Below, in pieces: positions 25,545 through 33,195 of a stretch of 64,000 nucleotides of DNA. A program made the position numbers and the translations under genes. Each line of letters begins with the position of its first letter. Position 1 is the stretch's first letter. This DNA comes from Nocardioides agri (lineage in GTDB: Bacteria; Actinomycetota; Actinomycetes; Propionibacteriales; Nocardioidaceae): positions 437,708 to 501,707 of the forward strand of contig NZ_JACEIC010000002.1 of assembly GCF_013778305.1 (NCBI RefSeq), given 5' to 3'. The notes beneath the pieces were generated by a model. The model was not told the origin of the DNA. It did no database searches and worked only from the letters and a program-made list of their open reading frames with translations.

Positions 25545-26774
25545 TCAGCCCTTGATCTCGGTCCAGGCGGTCGTCCAGTCGCCGTAGTCGGTGCACTCGG
25601 CGTCGGTGCGGCCGTCCAGGCACTGGCTGATCGGCGTCGTCCAGTAGTGGATCTGCTCGGCGTACGCGGAGTCCGTGGCGTGGTAGGTGTCGCAGAAGGA
25701 CTTGTCGGAGGTCAGGTCGCACGCCTTCGCGTTGGCCGGCGCCTCACCGAAGTACTCCGCGACCGCGGCCTGCGCCTTCGGGCTGGTGATGTAGTCCATC
25801 CAGAGGTAGCCGCAGTTCGGGTTCTCGGCCTGGGAGCTGATCATCCAGGTGTCCGACCAGCCGGTGGACCCCTCCTCGGGCAGGACGGCTTCGACCTTCG
25901 CGCCCTCGCCCTGGGCGACCGACGCGATGACCTGCCAGGTGGTGCCGATGACCGAGTCGCCGCTCTTGAAGGCCTGGACCTCCTTGAGGTAGTCCGACCA
26001 GTACTCCGACACGTTCTCCTTCTGCGCCTTCAGGAGGTCGACCGCGGCGGCGAGCTGGTCCGCGTCGAGGGCGTAGGGGTCCTCGATGCCCAGGTCGGGC
26101 TGGGTCTTCATCAGGTAGAGCGCGGCGTCGGCGATGTAGATCGGCGAGTCGTACGCCGTGACCTTGCCGGCGTAGTCGGCGGCGCCGTCGAAGACCGCGC
26201 CCCAGCTGGTCGGCGCCGGGGTGACGACGTCGGTGTTGTACATCAGCAGGTTCGCGCCCCAGCCGTGCGGCACGCCGTACATCTGGCCGTCGACGGAGTT
26301 GAACTTCTGGTCCTTGAGGAAGTCGACGATGTCGCCGTAGTTCGTGAGCAGCTCGGTGTTGACCGGAGCCACGTCGCCGGACGCGATGAGCCGCAGCGTC
26401 GCGTCGCCGGACGCCGAGACCACGTCGTACTCGCCGGTCTTCATCAGCTGCACCGCCTCGTCGGAGGTGCCGAAGTACTTCACGTTCGCCTGGCAGCCGC
26501 TCTCCTTCTCGAACGGCGTGACCCAGTCGATGGTCTTGTCCGTCGAGCCGTCCTCGGCGTACCCGGGCCAGGCGAGGATGTTGACCTGCCCCTCGGGCTC
26601 CCCGACGGCGTCGGCCATCGGGACGTCGGGCGCGGCGAAGCCGCCCTGCTGCTCGTCGGCCTTGCCGCCGTCGCCGTCGTCGCCTCCCGAGCTGGTGCCG
26701 CAGGCCGTGGCGGCCAGGGCGAGCACGCTCGCACACGCCACGGCGGCCAACCTCGTCATGCCGGTCTTCCTCAT
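25545..26774 (-). CDS. Extracellular solute-binding lipoprotein (spermidine/putrescine-type), cluster 1
   Basis: The 409-residue protein has a signal peptide and lipidated Cys25 (ALAATAC), a Gly/Asp-rich linker, and a type II periplasmic-binding fold beginning with [13 protein letters not shown]. The strand NIxxWPxY and the later [26 protein letters not shown] with WSDTW are features of PotD-like polyamine receptors. It captures the ligand on the outer face of the membrane. Its start at 26774 overlaps the ATPase stop (ATGA). Compared with the cluster-2 receptor it differs in export signal and sequence, so the ligands probably differ. Confidence 0.88.
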   Translation of the reverse strand: MRKTGMTRLAAVACASVLALAATACGTSSGGDDGDGGKADEQQGGFAAPDVPMADAVGEPEGQVNILAWPGYAEDGSTDKTIDWVTPFEKESGCQANVKYFGTSDEAVQLMKTGEYDVVSASGDATLRLIASGDVAPVNTELLTNYGDIVDFLKDQKFNSVDGQMYGVPHGWGANLLMYNTDVVTPAPTSWGAVFDGAADYAGKVTAYDSPIYIADAALYLMKTQPDLGIEDPYALDADQLAAAVDLLKAQKENVSEYWSDYLKEVQAFKSGDSVIGTTWQVIASVAQGEGAKVEAVLPEEGSTGWSDTWMISSQAENPNCGYLWMDYITSPKAQAAVAEYFGEAPANAKACDLTSDKSFCDTYHATDSAYAEQIHYWTTPISQCLDGRTDAECTDYGDWTTAWTEIKG

Positions 26775-27835
26775 GCTGTCTCCTCCTCAGGGGACGTCGC
26801 CGGGTCGGGAGAACCCAGGGACACCAGGTGTTCGCGTCGCCAGGTGAGCACGACGCGCTGGTCACGCCGCTCGAGCGCGGCGTCGATGGTGGTGTCGGTG
26901 TTGGGGTGCGTCACCGTCACGGTGGGACCGGCGTCGAGGGCGACGACGGTGCTGGTCAGGGCGCCGAGGTAGACGACCTCGCGGACGACGCCGGGAGCGA
27001 CGCAGACCTCGCTGGACGGCGCGGGTGCGGCCGCCTCGAGCCGGACCTTCTCGGGCCGGATGACGAAGGCGCCCTCCTGGCCCACGACCTGGCGCGCGGC
27101 CTCGCCGGCGATCAGGTTGGAGGTGCCGACGAACCCGGCGACGAACGCGCTCGCCGGCCGCTCGTAGAGCTCCACGGGCGCCGCCAGCTGCTCGATGCGC
27201 CCCTCGTTGAAGACCGCGATGCGGTCGCTCATCGTGAGCGCCTCCTCCTGGTCGTGCGTGACGAAGACGAACGTGATGCCGACCTCGCGCTGGATCGCCT
27301 TGAGCTCGATCTGCATCTCGCGCCGCAGCTTGAGGTCGAGCGCGCCGAGCGGCTCGTCAAGCAGGAGCACCTTGGGACGGTTGACGAGCGCGCGAGCCAG
27401 GGCGACCCGTTGACGCTGGCCGCCGGAGAGCTGGTGCGGCCGGCGGGCGCCGTACTCGCCGAGACGCACGGTCTCGAGCGCCTCCTCGGCCCGCTTGCGG
27501 CGCTCGGCGCGGCCGACCTTCTTCACGCGCAGGCCGTACTCGACGTTCTCGAGCACGCTCATGTGCGGGAAGATCGCGTAGTCCTGGAACACGGTGTTGA
27601 CGTCGCGCGCGAACGCCGGCCGGTCGGTGACGTCCTCGTCGCCGAGCGTGATCGTCCCGCCGGTCGGCTCCTCGAACCCCGCGATCAGCCGGAGCACCGT
27701 GGTCTTGCCGGACCCCGACGGCCCGAGCATCGAGAAGAACTCGCCGTCGGCGATGTCCAGGTCGAGGTCGTCGACGGCCCGGACCGTTCCGAAGTGCTTG
27801 CTCAGACCTCGCAACGAGATTGCGGTCTCTGCCAT
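26771..27835 (-). CDS. ABC importer ATPase (PotA-like), cluster 1
   Basis: The 354-residue ATPase has a Walker A (GPSGSGKTT) at about 38, signature [15 protein letters not shown] at about 137, Walker [13 protein letters not shown] and a switch His in [11 protein letters not shown]-terminal TOBE-type regulatory domain spans about 250-350. This is the PotA/FbpC group that powers polyamine, iron or sugar uptake. The ATG at 27835 was chosen because GGGAG lies just upstream. It is the first gene of the operon, which is transcribed away from the GntR regulator gene at 27979. Confidence 0.92.
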   Translation of the reverse strand: MAETAISLRGLSKHFGTVRAVDDLDLDIADGEFFSMLGPSGSGKTTVLRLIAGFEEPTGGTITLGDEDVTDRPAFARDVNTVFQDYAIFPHMSVLENVEYGLRVKKVGRAERRKRAEEALETVRLGEYGARRPHQLSGGQRQRVALARALVNRPKVLLLDEPLGALDLKLRREMQIELKAIQREVGITFVFVTHDQEEALTMSDRIAVFNEGRIEQLAAPVELYERPASAFVAGFVGTSNLIAGEAARQVVGQEGAFVIRPEKVRLEAAAPAPSSEVCVAPGVVREVVYLGALTSTVVALDAGPTVTVTHPNTDTTIDAALERRDQRVVLTWRREHLVSLGSPDPATSPEEETA

Positions 27836-27905
27836 CGAGCTCCCTGCTGGTGTGGTGCCGGCTGCATGATCGGGCTGTGTGATCCGTGTTACGTTGCGCG
27901 GACGA

Positions 27906-27918
27906 CCATAAGATATGG
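27906..27918. promoter_or_regulatory. Possible operator in the divergent importer/GntR promoter region
   Basis: CCATA and TATGG flank AGA, giving a 5-3-5 dyad in the AT-rich stretch between the divergent starts at 27835 and 27979. This is the expected place for autoregulation by the GntR protein. A TTACGTTGCG sequence at 27889-27898 also resembles the motif noted at 37.7 and 46.1 kb. No consensus is known to me for this regulator. Confidence 0.35.
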
Positions 27919-27978
27919 AACCAGTCATTAGATGAATAGCCCCTCCGGATAACAAGTCGGTTGCGAAGGGAGCACGCA

Positions 27979-28749
27979 GTGGCCGAGGTACGCCGGCACC
28001 GCAGCCGCGCCCGCGGCGCGATCTTCGCCCCGCTCTCCGACGTCGGCCGGGCCGGTCAGGTCGAGCAGCGGCTGACCGAGGCGATCCGCTCCGGCGTGCT
28101 CGCGGAGGGCGAGCGGCTCCCCAGCGAGCCCGAGCTGGCCGCGATGCTCGGCGTCGCGGTCGTGACCGTGCGCGAGGCGCTGATCGGCGTGCGCGCGCAG
28201 GGGCTGGTGACCACGAGCCGGGGCCGGGGCGGCGGCACGTTCGTCGCGGCCGGCGCCACCGCCGACGAGGAGGCGCTCGCCGAGCGGCTCGGTCAGATGT
28301 CGCGGGCCGAGCTGCAGGACCGGTCCACCCACTACGTCCTGGTGCTCGCGGGGTGCGCCGAGCTCGCCGCCGAGCGGGCCGACGCGAGCGAGGCCGAGTC
28401 GCTCCGCAGCCTGCTCCCCCGGGACGACGACGCGGTCGGGGCGTGGCGGCACGCGGACGCCGAGCTCTGGCTCTCGATCGCCGCGCTCACCCAGTCGGCG
28501 CGGCTCACCCGGGAGGTGGTGCGGCTCGAGGCCGACTTCGGGATGGTGGCGCGGATCCCGCTGGGCGACCCCGCCGTACGCGTCCAGGTGCGGGCCGGGC
28601 ACGACCGCCTGATCGACGCGATCGGCGCCGCCGACCCCGACACCGCCCGGCACTGTGCACGCACCGATCTCCAGAGGACACTGGACGGAGTCGCGCGCAC
28701 CCAGGCCGAACTCCACGACCGCAACCGGATGCCGAGGAGCGCTTCATGA
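27979..28749 (+). CDS. GntR/FadR-family transcriptional regulator
   Basis: The 256-residue protein has an N-terminal winged helix (about 20-90) with [37 protein letters not shown] and the wing [14 protein letters not shown], typical of GntR. The C-terminal part (about 100-240) is helical, as in FadR/FCD effector domains, but the metal-binding Asp/His set is not obvious. The GTG at 27979 follows GAAGGGAG by six bases. It is divergent from the importer operon and overlaps the following Cache-domain gene (ATGA), so it most likely controls the importer in response to its ligand. Confidence 0.88.
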   Translation: MAEVRRHRSRARGAIFAPLSDVGRAGQVEQRLTEAIRSGVLAEGERLPSEPELAAMLGVAVVTVREALIGVRAQGLVTTSRGRGGGTFVAAGATADEEALAERLGQMSRAELQDRSTHYVLVLAGCAELAAERADASEAESLRSLLPRDDDAVGAWRHADAELWLSIAALTQSARLTREVVRLEADFGMVARIPLGDPAVRVQVRAGHDRLIDAIGAADPDTARHCARTDLQRTLDGVARTQAELHDRNRMPRSAS

Positions 28750-29435
28750 GCACCATGCCCACGACGGTCTCGGACTCGCTGGCGCGCTGCGCCCTGGCCG
28801 TCACGGCCTACTTCAGCGCGCTCTTCGGCTCGCTGGAGGTCATCGGCGACCGGGTCACCGACGCCTTCCGGAGCGATCCCGGGCTCGCTGCGGCGCCCCT
28901 CGGCGAGGCCGTGCAGCCGGTCGCCGCCGCCACCCTCGCCGCCCACCCGGTCGTCGGTGCCGGGTTCGTCGCCGCGCCCTCGGTGCTCGCCGACCGGGAG
29001 CTCTACCTCGCCTGGTGGCAGGGCGAGGAGCAGCAGCTCCTCGCCGAGCGCGGCGTCCCCATCGGCCACCACGTCTTCGACTACACCCGGCACGAGTGGT
29101 TCCAGGTCCCGCTGACCACCGGGCAGCGCCACGTCACCGGCCCCTACGTCGACTACGTCTGCACCGACGAGTACGTGCTCACCGCCACCGTTCCCGTCCT
29201 TGTCGGCGGGCGGATGGTCGGGGTCGCGGGTGCCGACACCCGGCTCGAGACGTTCGAGCAGCTGATGCGCGAGCCGCTGCGGCACGCCGGCGACGTCGTG
29301 CTGATCAACGCCCACGACCGCTGCGTCGTCGCTGCGGACCCGCTGCTGCGCTCGGGCCAGAAGGTGGACCCCACGTCGTACGCCGTCGCCCAGGCCCTGC
29401 CTGGCTTCCCGTTCCGGGTGCTGGGCGGGGCGTAG
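28746..29435 (+). CDS. Stand-alone Cache (PDC) sensor-domain protein
   Basis: The 229-residue protein reads as a Cache/PDC fold. It has a long N-terminal helix (to about 45), then FVAAPSVLADRELYLAWWQ, FDYTRHEWFQVPLTTGQRH, GPYVDYVCTDEYVLTATVPV and GVAGADTRLETFEQLM, the usual order of ligand-pocket strands. Cache domains normally sit outside the membrane in chemoreceptors and kinases. Here no signal peptide or transmembrane segment is apparent, so it is probably cytoplasmic. The gene overlaps the GntR regulator as ATGA. A ligand-binding accessory to the regulator or importer is the simplest guess. Confidence 0.78.
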   Translation: MSTMPTTVSDSLARCALAVTAYFSALFGSLEVIGDRVTDAFRSDPGLAAAPLGEAVQPVAAATLAAHPVVGAGFVAAPSVLADRELYLAWWQGEEQQLLAERGVPIGHHVFDYTRHEWFQVPLTTGQRHVTGPYVDYVCTDEYVLTATVPVLVGGRMVGVAGADTRLETFEQLMREPLRHAGDVVLINAHDRCVVAADPLLRSGQKVDPTSYAVAQALPGFPFRVLGGA

Positions 29436-29488
29436 CCCGGTTGCCCCGACCGTCGACGGCCGCCATGCTGGGGGAGGGAGGTCGAGCG

Positions 29489-29872
29489 ATGACCGACATC
29501 GTGGTGGCGGTGACCGAGGACGGTGCGGATGACGTCCGCCTCGACGACCTCGGTCGGCTGCTCCGCGACGAGCTCCTCCAGCTCCCCGAGGCCACCGCCG
29601 TCGAGGCCCTGGCTGCGGGCGAGGCCCCGCCGGGCACCCGAGGCGCGCTGGTCGCCGAGGCGGGGGCGCTGGTGGTCACCGCCCAGCCGTACGCCGCCGC
29701 GATGCTCACGATCGTGGGGTCCGTCTGGCGGTGGCTGAAGCGTGGCGACGGCGCCAAGCGCACCATCAGGCTGGAGGTCGACGGCGACGTGATCGAGCTC
29801 TCCGGGGCCAGCACCGAGGTGCAGGAGAAGCTGGTCGAGGAGTGGATCGCGCGCCACGCCGCGGAGGGCTGA
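29489..29872 (+). CDS. EACC1 (effector-associated constant component 1) domain protein
   Basis: The 127-residue protein has an N-terminal strand-helix half, a central Ala-rich hydrophobic helix (GALVVTAQPYAAAMLTIVGSVWRWLKR) and then RTIRLEVDGDVIELSGAS followed by a helix. This order is the EACC1 pattern, known from computational surveys of bacterial conflict systems, where it accompanies varied effectors such as caspases and other peptidases. The ATG at 29489 follows a very strong GGGGAGGGAGG. A caspase-like gene follows after 102 bases, which is exactly the expected partnership. It may act as an adaptor that holds or delivers the effector. The mechanism is not established. Confidence 0.75.
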   Translation: MTDIVVAVTEDGADDVRLDDLGRLLRDELLQLPEATAVEALAAGEAPPGTRGALVAEAGALVVTAQPYAAAMLTIVGSVWRWLKRGDGAKRTIRLEVDGDVIELSGASTEVQEKLVEEWIARHAAEG

Positions 29873-29974
29873 TCCGAGGTATCTCCTCGCCTCTTGCTCC
29901 CTCCTCGTCTTCGGAGGACGCTGACCTCGGAGGGACTCCGAGATCAGGCCATGCCCGCGTGGAGGGAGGCCGGG
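29873..29974 (+). promoter_or_regulatory. Structured leader between EACC1 and caspase genes with anti-SD element
   Basis: CTCCCTCC at 29897-29904 is an exact 8-base complement of GGAGGGAG (29961-29968), which overlaps the caspase Shine-Dalgarno. An alternative fold pairs TCCGAGGT (29873-29880) with ACCTCGGA (29924-29931) around a small TCCTC/GAGGA hairpin (29902-29906, 29914-29918), which would use up the anti-SD. The two folds compete, so this leader could hold caspase translation low. Seen by eye only; no folding energy was computed. Confidence 0.4.
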
Positions 29975-32125
29975 ATGGGTTCCAGGTATGCGCTGATCGT
30001 CGCCACCGACCGGTACTCCGACGCCGGTCTGCGCGAGCTGGCCGCTCCCGCGCACGATGCGGAGGCGCTGGCCGCGGTGCTGGGCGACCCGGCCGTCGGC
30101 GACTTCGACGTCGCCACCCTGAGCAACCAGTCCGCACAGGACGTGCGCATGGCGGTCGAGGACTTCTTCGCGGACCGCGACCGCTCGGACACGCTCCTCC
30201 TCCACTTCTCGGGCCACGGCCTCAAGAACGCGGCCGGGGAGCTGTTCCTCGCGGCCGCGGACACCCGGCCGGGCCGGCTCGCGTCGACCGGCATCGGGTC
30301 GGACTTCCTGAGCCGTCAGATGGCCGACAGCCGGGCCGAGCGGATCGTCCTCCTCCTCGACTGCTGCTACGGCGGCGCCTTCCCGCGAGGCATGGTCGTC
30401 CGGGCTGCCGGTGAGGCACAGGTGCTGGAGGCCTTCGCCGCCCAGTCCGACGTGGCCGGGGGCAAGGGGCGCGCCGTCGTCACCGCGTCGAGCGCCATGG
30501 AGTACTCCTTCGAGGAAGGCAGCCTGACCGACGACGCCTCCGGCTCACCGTCGGTCTTCACCGGCGCGCTCGTCGACGCGCTCGCGTCGGGCGAGGCGGA
30601 CACCGACGGCGACGGATGGGTCGGTCTGCACGAGCTCTTCGAGTACGTCTCGAGCGCCGTTCGAACGGTCAACCCGCACCAGACGCCGCACATGTGGACC
30701 TTCGGCTCGCAGGGTGAGCTGCTGATCGCCCGGAGCAGGGTACGCCGGGTCCGGCCGACGCCCCTGAGCGACGAGCTCGCGGAGGCCTTGGTCAGTCCAC
30801 TGGCTGCGACCAGGTTCGGGGTCGTCGACCTGCTCCGCCAGCGGCTGGTCGGCGACGACCTCGGCCTCGCCGCCACGGCCCTCGAGACGTTGCGCCAGCT
30901 CGTCCACGACGACAGCCGCCGGGTCGCCGAGGCCGCCGCCGGCGCGGTCGATGCCGCCGTGCCGCGGACGACCCCGAGCGCGGTCCACCTCATCGGCGAC
31001 GAGTCCGGCGCCGGCGCCGCCGAGGTGACGGTCGAGGGGCCGCCGCTCGCGCTCGCCGGCACCGTCACCTCGACCGACCCGCGGATCCGGGCCGTCTACG
31101 CCGAGCCCGTGATCGGCATCGTCGTCCAGTCCCGCGCCGGTGAGCCGGTCAGCGGCTCCGTGACCGTCGAGGGGCCGTGCGGCTCCGTGGGCGTTCCCGT
31201 GGAGCTGGTGGCGGCGACCACGTCGCCTCGTGCGGCCGACCCGCCGCGGGCCACGCCGCCGGTGTCACCACCCCCACCTCCCGCGCGTGCGCTGCCACCG
31301 GAGGCGCCCCGCCGACCGGCGGCGGCCGAGCCTGCGCGCGACCGCTCCGAGAGCGCGATGGTGAGGTGGGCCGCCGGCGGACTGCTCGCCCTCAGCGGCC
31401 TGGTCCTGCTCTACGTCAACCGCCCTGGAGACCCCGAGCAGTACAAGGCGTTCTACGACGAGGCCCAGAGCGGCTGGTACGTCTACCGCAGTCCCGACGA
31501 CTCGTGGGTGCTGGCCAGCGTCGTGTGCATCGTCTCGGCCGTGCTCAGCGCCCTCGCGCGCAACAGGCCGCGCCACCTCGCGCTCGGGGCGCTGCTCGGA
31601 GGGAGCCTCTACCTCTTCGACGACGGCTTCGCGTTCCTCGCCCTCGGGTTCGCCTACGCCGACGGCGTCGCGAAGTGGCGGACGACGCTCGTCGTGTCGG
31701 CGTCGATCGCCGCCGCGGTCCTCGTCCTCGTGCGCCCACGTCTGTCACCACCGGCCCGGCCCGCATGGCTGCCGCTCGGCATGCTCGCGGCGGGCGCCGT
31801 CCTGGTGATGGGCAACGAGGTCATCGCGCTCGACGACACGAGCCCGCTCGACGTCTTCGGCCCGCTCGTCTATCTCTCCATCGCGATCGTCACGCTCCTC
31901 GCGGCCGCCGCGATGTGCAGCCCCGACCGACGTACCCGCGAGGTCCTGGGCGTCGCCGCCGCCACCATGCAGGTCGTGGCGCTCTACGGCACGTTCGGGT
32001 GGCGCACGTCCGACCAGCTCGGTCCGCACATGGCCGTGATGCTGCCTGGCACGCTCCTGATCCTCGGAGCGATCGCCTTCGGCGCGCTCCGACCGGCGCA
32101 GCAGCCGGTCGTCGCCGGCACCTGA
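29975..32125 (+). CDS. Membrane-anchored caspase-like peptidase, effector of the EACC1 module
   Basis: The 716-residue protein starts with a caspase-fold peptidase (about 1-250). YALIVATDRY opens the fold, LLLHFSGHGLKN carries catalytic His81 and LLLDCCYGGAF carries Cys131. A HEAT-like helical stretch (about 262-335), a beta-sandwich (about 345-420), a Pro-rich linker and a C-terminal region with about seven or eight membrane helices (462-716) follow. The ATG at 29975 is preferred because GGAGGGAGG lies six bases before it. Family knowledge indicates cleavage of proteins after basic or acidic residues, triggered by a sensor. Next to EACC1 it is probably a defence or programmed-death effector on the membrane. 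Confidence 0.85.
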   Translation: MGSRYALIVATDRYSDAGLRELAAPAHDAEALAAVLGDPAVGDFDVATLSNQSAQDVRMAVEDFFADRDRSDTLLLHFSGHGLKNAAGELFLAAADTRPGRLASTGIGSDFLSRQMADSRAERIVLLLDCCYGGAFPRGMVVRAAGEAQVLEAFAAQSDVAGGKGRAVVTASSAMEYSFEEGSLTDDASGSPSVFTGALVDALASGEADTDGDGWVGLHELFEYVSSAVRTVNPHQTPHMWTFGSQGELLIARSRVRRVRPTPLSDELAEALVSPLAATRFGVVDLLRQRLVGDDLGLAATALETLRQLVHDDSRRVAEAAAGAVDAAVPRTTPSAVHLIGDESGAGAAEVTVEGPPLALAGTVTSTDPRIRAVYAEPVIGIVVQSRAGEPVSGSVTVEGPCGSVGVPVELVAATTSPRAADPPRATPPVSPPPPPARALPPEAPRRPAAAEPARDRSESAMVRWAAGGLLALSGLVLLYVNRPGDPEQYKAFYDEAQSGWYVYRSPDDSWVLASVVCIVSAVLSALARNRPRHLALGALLGGSLYLFDDGFAFLALGFAYADGVAKWRTTLVVSASIAAAVLVLVRPRLSPPARPAWLPLGMLAAGAVLVMGNEVIALDDTSPLDVFGPLVYLSIAIVTLLAAAAMCSPDRRTREVLGVAAATMQVVALYGTFGWRTSDQLGPHMAVMLPGTLLILGAIAFGALRPAQQPVVAGT

Positions 32126-32135
32126 CCGGCTCGGG

Positions 32136-32954
32136 TCACGGTCGACCGGCGTGCGGGACCGCCGCCTGGTAGGTCAGCACCTGCCCGGTGCGCTCCCCGC
32201 CGCCGTGCTGCCAGTCGAGCCGCTCCCAGTCGGTGGCGACGATGTGCAGCAGCGTCCCGTCGGGACCGCCGAGCATGCAGGCGAAGCAGCCGCGGTCGAC
32301 CGCGACGGTGTCGAGGATCCGGCCGCCCTCGGCGACCCGCCGGCAGTGCTGGTGGGGGACGTCGGCGTACCAGACGGCGCCCTCGGCGTCGAGGCAGATG
32401 CCGTCGGGTGCGGCGCCGTCGACGAGCTCGGCCCAGGTGCGTCGGTCGGTCAGCGACCCGTCCGCGGCGATCGTGAACGCCGTGAGCCGGGCGGCGTGCG
32501 ACTCCGCGACGATCAGCGTGCTCCCGTCCGGGCTGACGGCCATGCCGTTGGGGAACCACAGGTCGTCGGCGACGTCTCGCGTCTCGCCGTCGGGCGTGAT
32601 GACCGCGGCGATGCCGGGGCGCGGCTCCTCGCCGGGCATCGAGCCGGGCATGTTCACGTAGACCCGGCCCGCGGGGTCGACCACGATCTCGTTCCACGGC
32701 CGCCCGGTCCCGCCGTACGGCGTGAGGTGCGGGCCGACGACCACTCCGCCCGGTGTCGTGTAGACCTCCCGGCCGTCCGGCAGCCAGTCGACGGAGACCG
32801 GCAGCCCCTCGATCCGGCGCACGACCTCGGTGCGACCGGCGGCGTCGACGGTCAGGACCTCCCCCGCCAGCCAGTCGCAGAGCCAGAGTCGTCCGTCGTG
32901 CCAGCGGGGCGACTCGCCCATCGCGATCCCGGTGGCGAGCACCCGTGTCGTCAT
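32136..32954 (-). CDS. SMP-30/gluconolactonase-like beta-propeller protein
   Basis: The 272-residue six-bladed propeller belongs to the SMP-30/LRE family. MGESPRWHDGRLWLCDW near the N-terminus holds the Glu metal ligand. PWNEIVVDPAGRVYVN, WFPNGMAVSPDGSTLIVAE and GICLDAEGAVWYAD carry the conserved Asn and Asp ligands of the single divalent metal site. Members hydrolyse sugar lactones or similar esters. No signal peptide is seen, so it is cytoplasmic. It ends 10 bases from the convergent caspase gene and shares no evident pathway with it. Confidence 0.85.
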   Translation of the reverse strand: MTTRVLATGIAMGESPRWHDGRLWLCDWLAGEVLTVDAAGRTEVVRRIEGLPVSVDWLPDGREVYTTPGGVVVGPHLTPYGGTGRPWNEIVVDPAGRVYVNMPGSMPGEEPRPGIAAVITPDGETRDVADDLWFPNGMAVSPDGSTLIVAESHAARLTAFTIAADGSLTDRRTWAELVDGAAPDGICLDAEGAVWYADVPHQHCRRVAEGGRILDTVAVDRGCFACMLGGPDGTLLHIVATDWERLDWQHGGGERTGQVLTYQAAVPHAGRP

Positions 32955-33021
32955 GCCAGGCAGACCGGCGGCGCATCGCGAACTCATCGTGTGGGATGCG
33001 CGCGCGTGGGCACCGGGTGAC

Positions 33022-33195
33022 ATGGTCGCGACAGATCGGACTCCCGGAGAGACGGCGCGGTTGGTCGGCCTGGTGACGGTCGGCGGGATCCTGCTGGCGC
33101 TGGCGGTCTTCCTGGTCATCACGTGGCTCGTCGGTGACACCACCAACGATCTCGAGGAGCGTCAGCCGACGCCCTCCCCGTCCGCCGCTCCCTAG
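33022..33195 (+). CDS. Small single-pass membrane protein
   Basis: This is a 57-residue product with a charged N-terminus (MVATDRTPGETAR), one strong membrane segment (about 14-37; LVGLVTVGGILLALAVFLVITWLV) and a Pro/Ser tail. It lies between the divergent SMP-30 start at 32954 and the convergent kinase gene, whose stop it overlaps by four bases. No strong ribosome-binding site precedes the ATG. The clear membrane segment argues that it is real, but it is unrecognised. Confidence 0.5.
   Translation: MVATDRTPGETARLVGLVTVGGILLALAVFLVITWLVGDTTNDLEERQPTPSPSAAP

Noticed and set aside
29465..32125. STAND NTPase or trypsin-like partner for the EACC1 module
   Set aside because: No P-loop NTPase or second peptidase was found beside the pair; the kinase and SMP-30 genes downstream are on other strands or unrelated.
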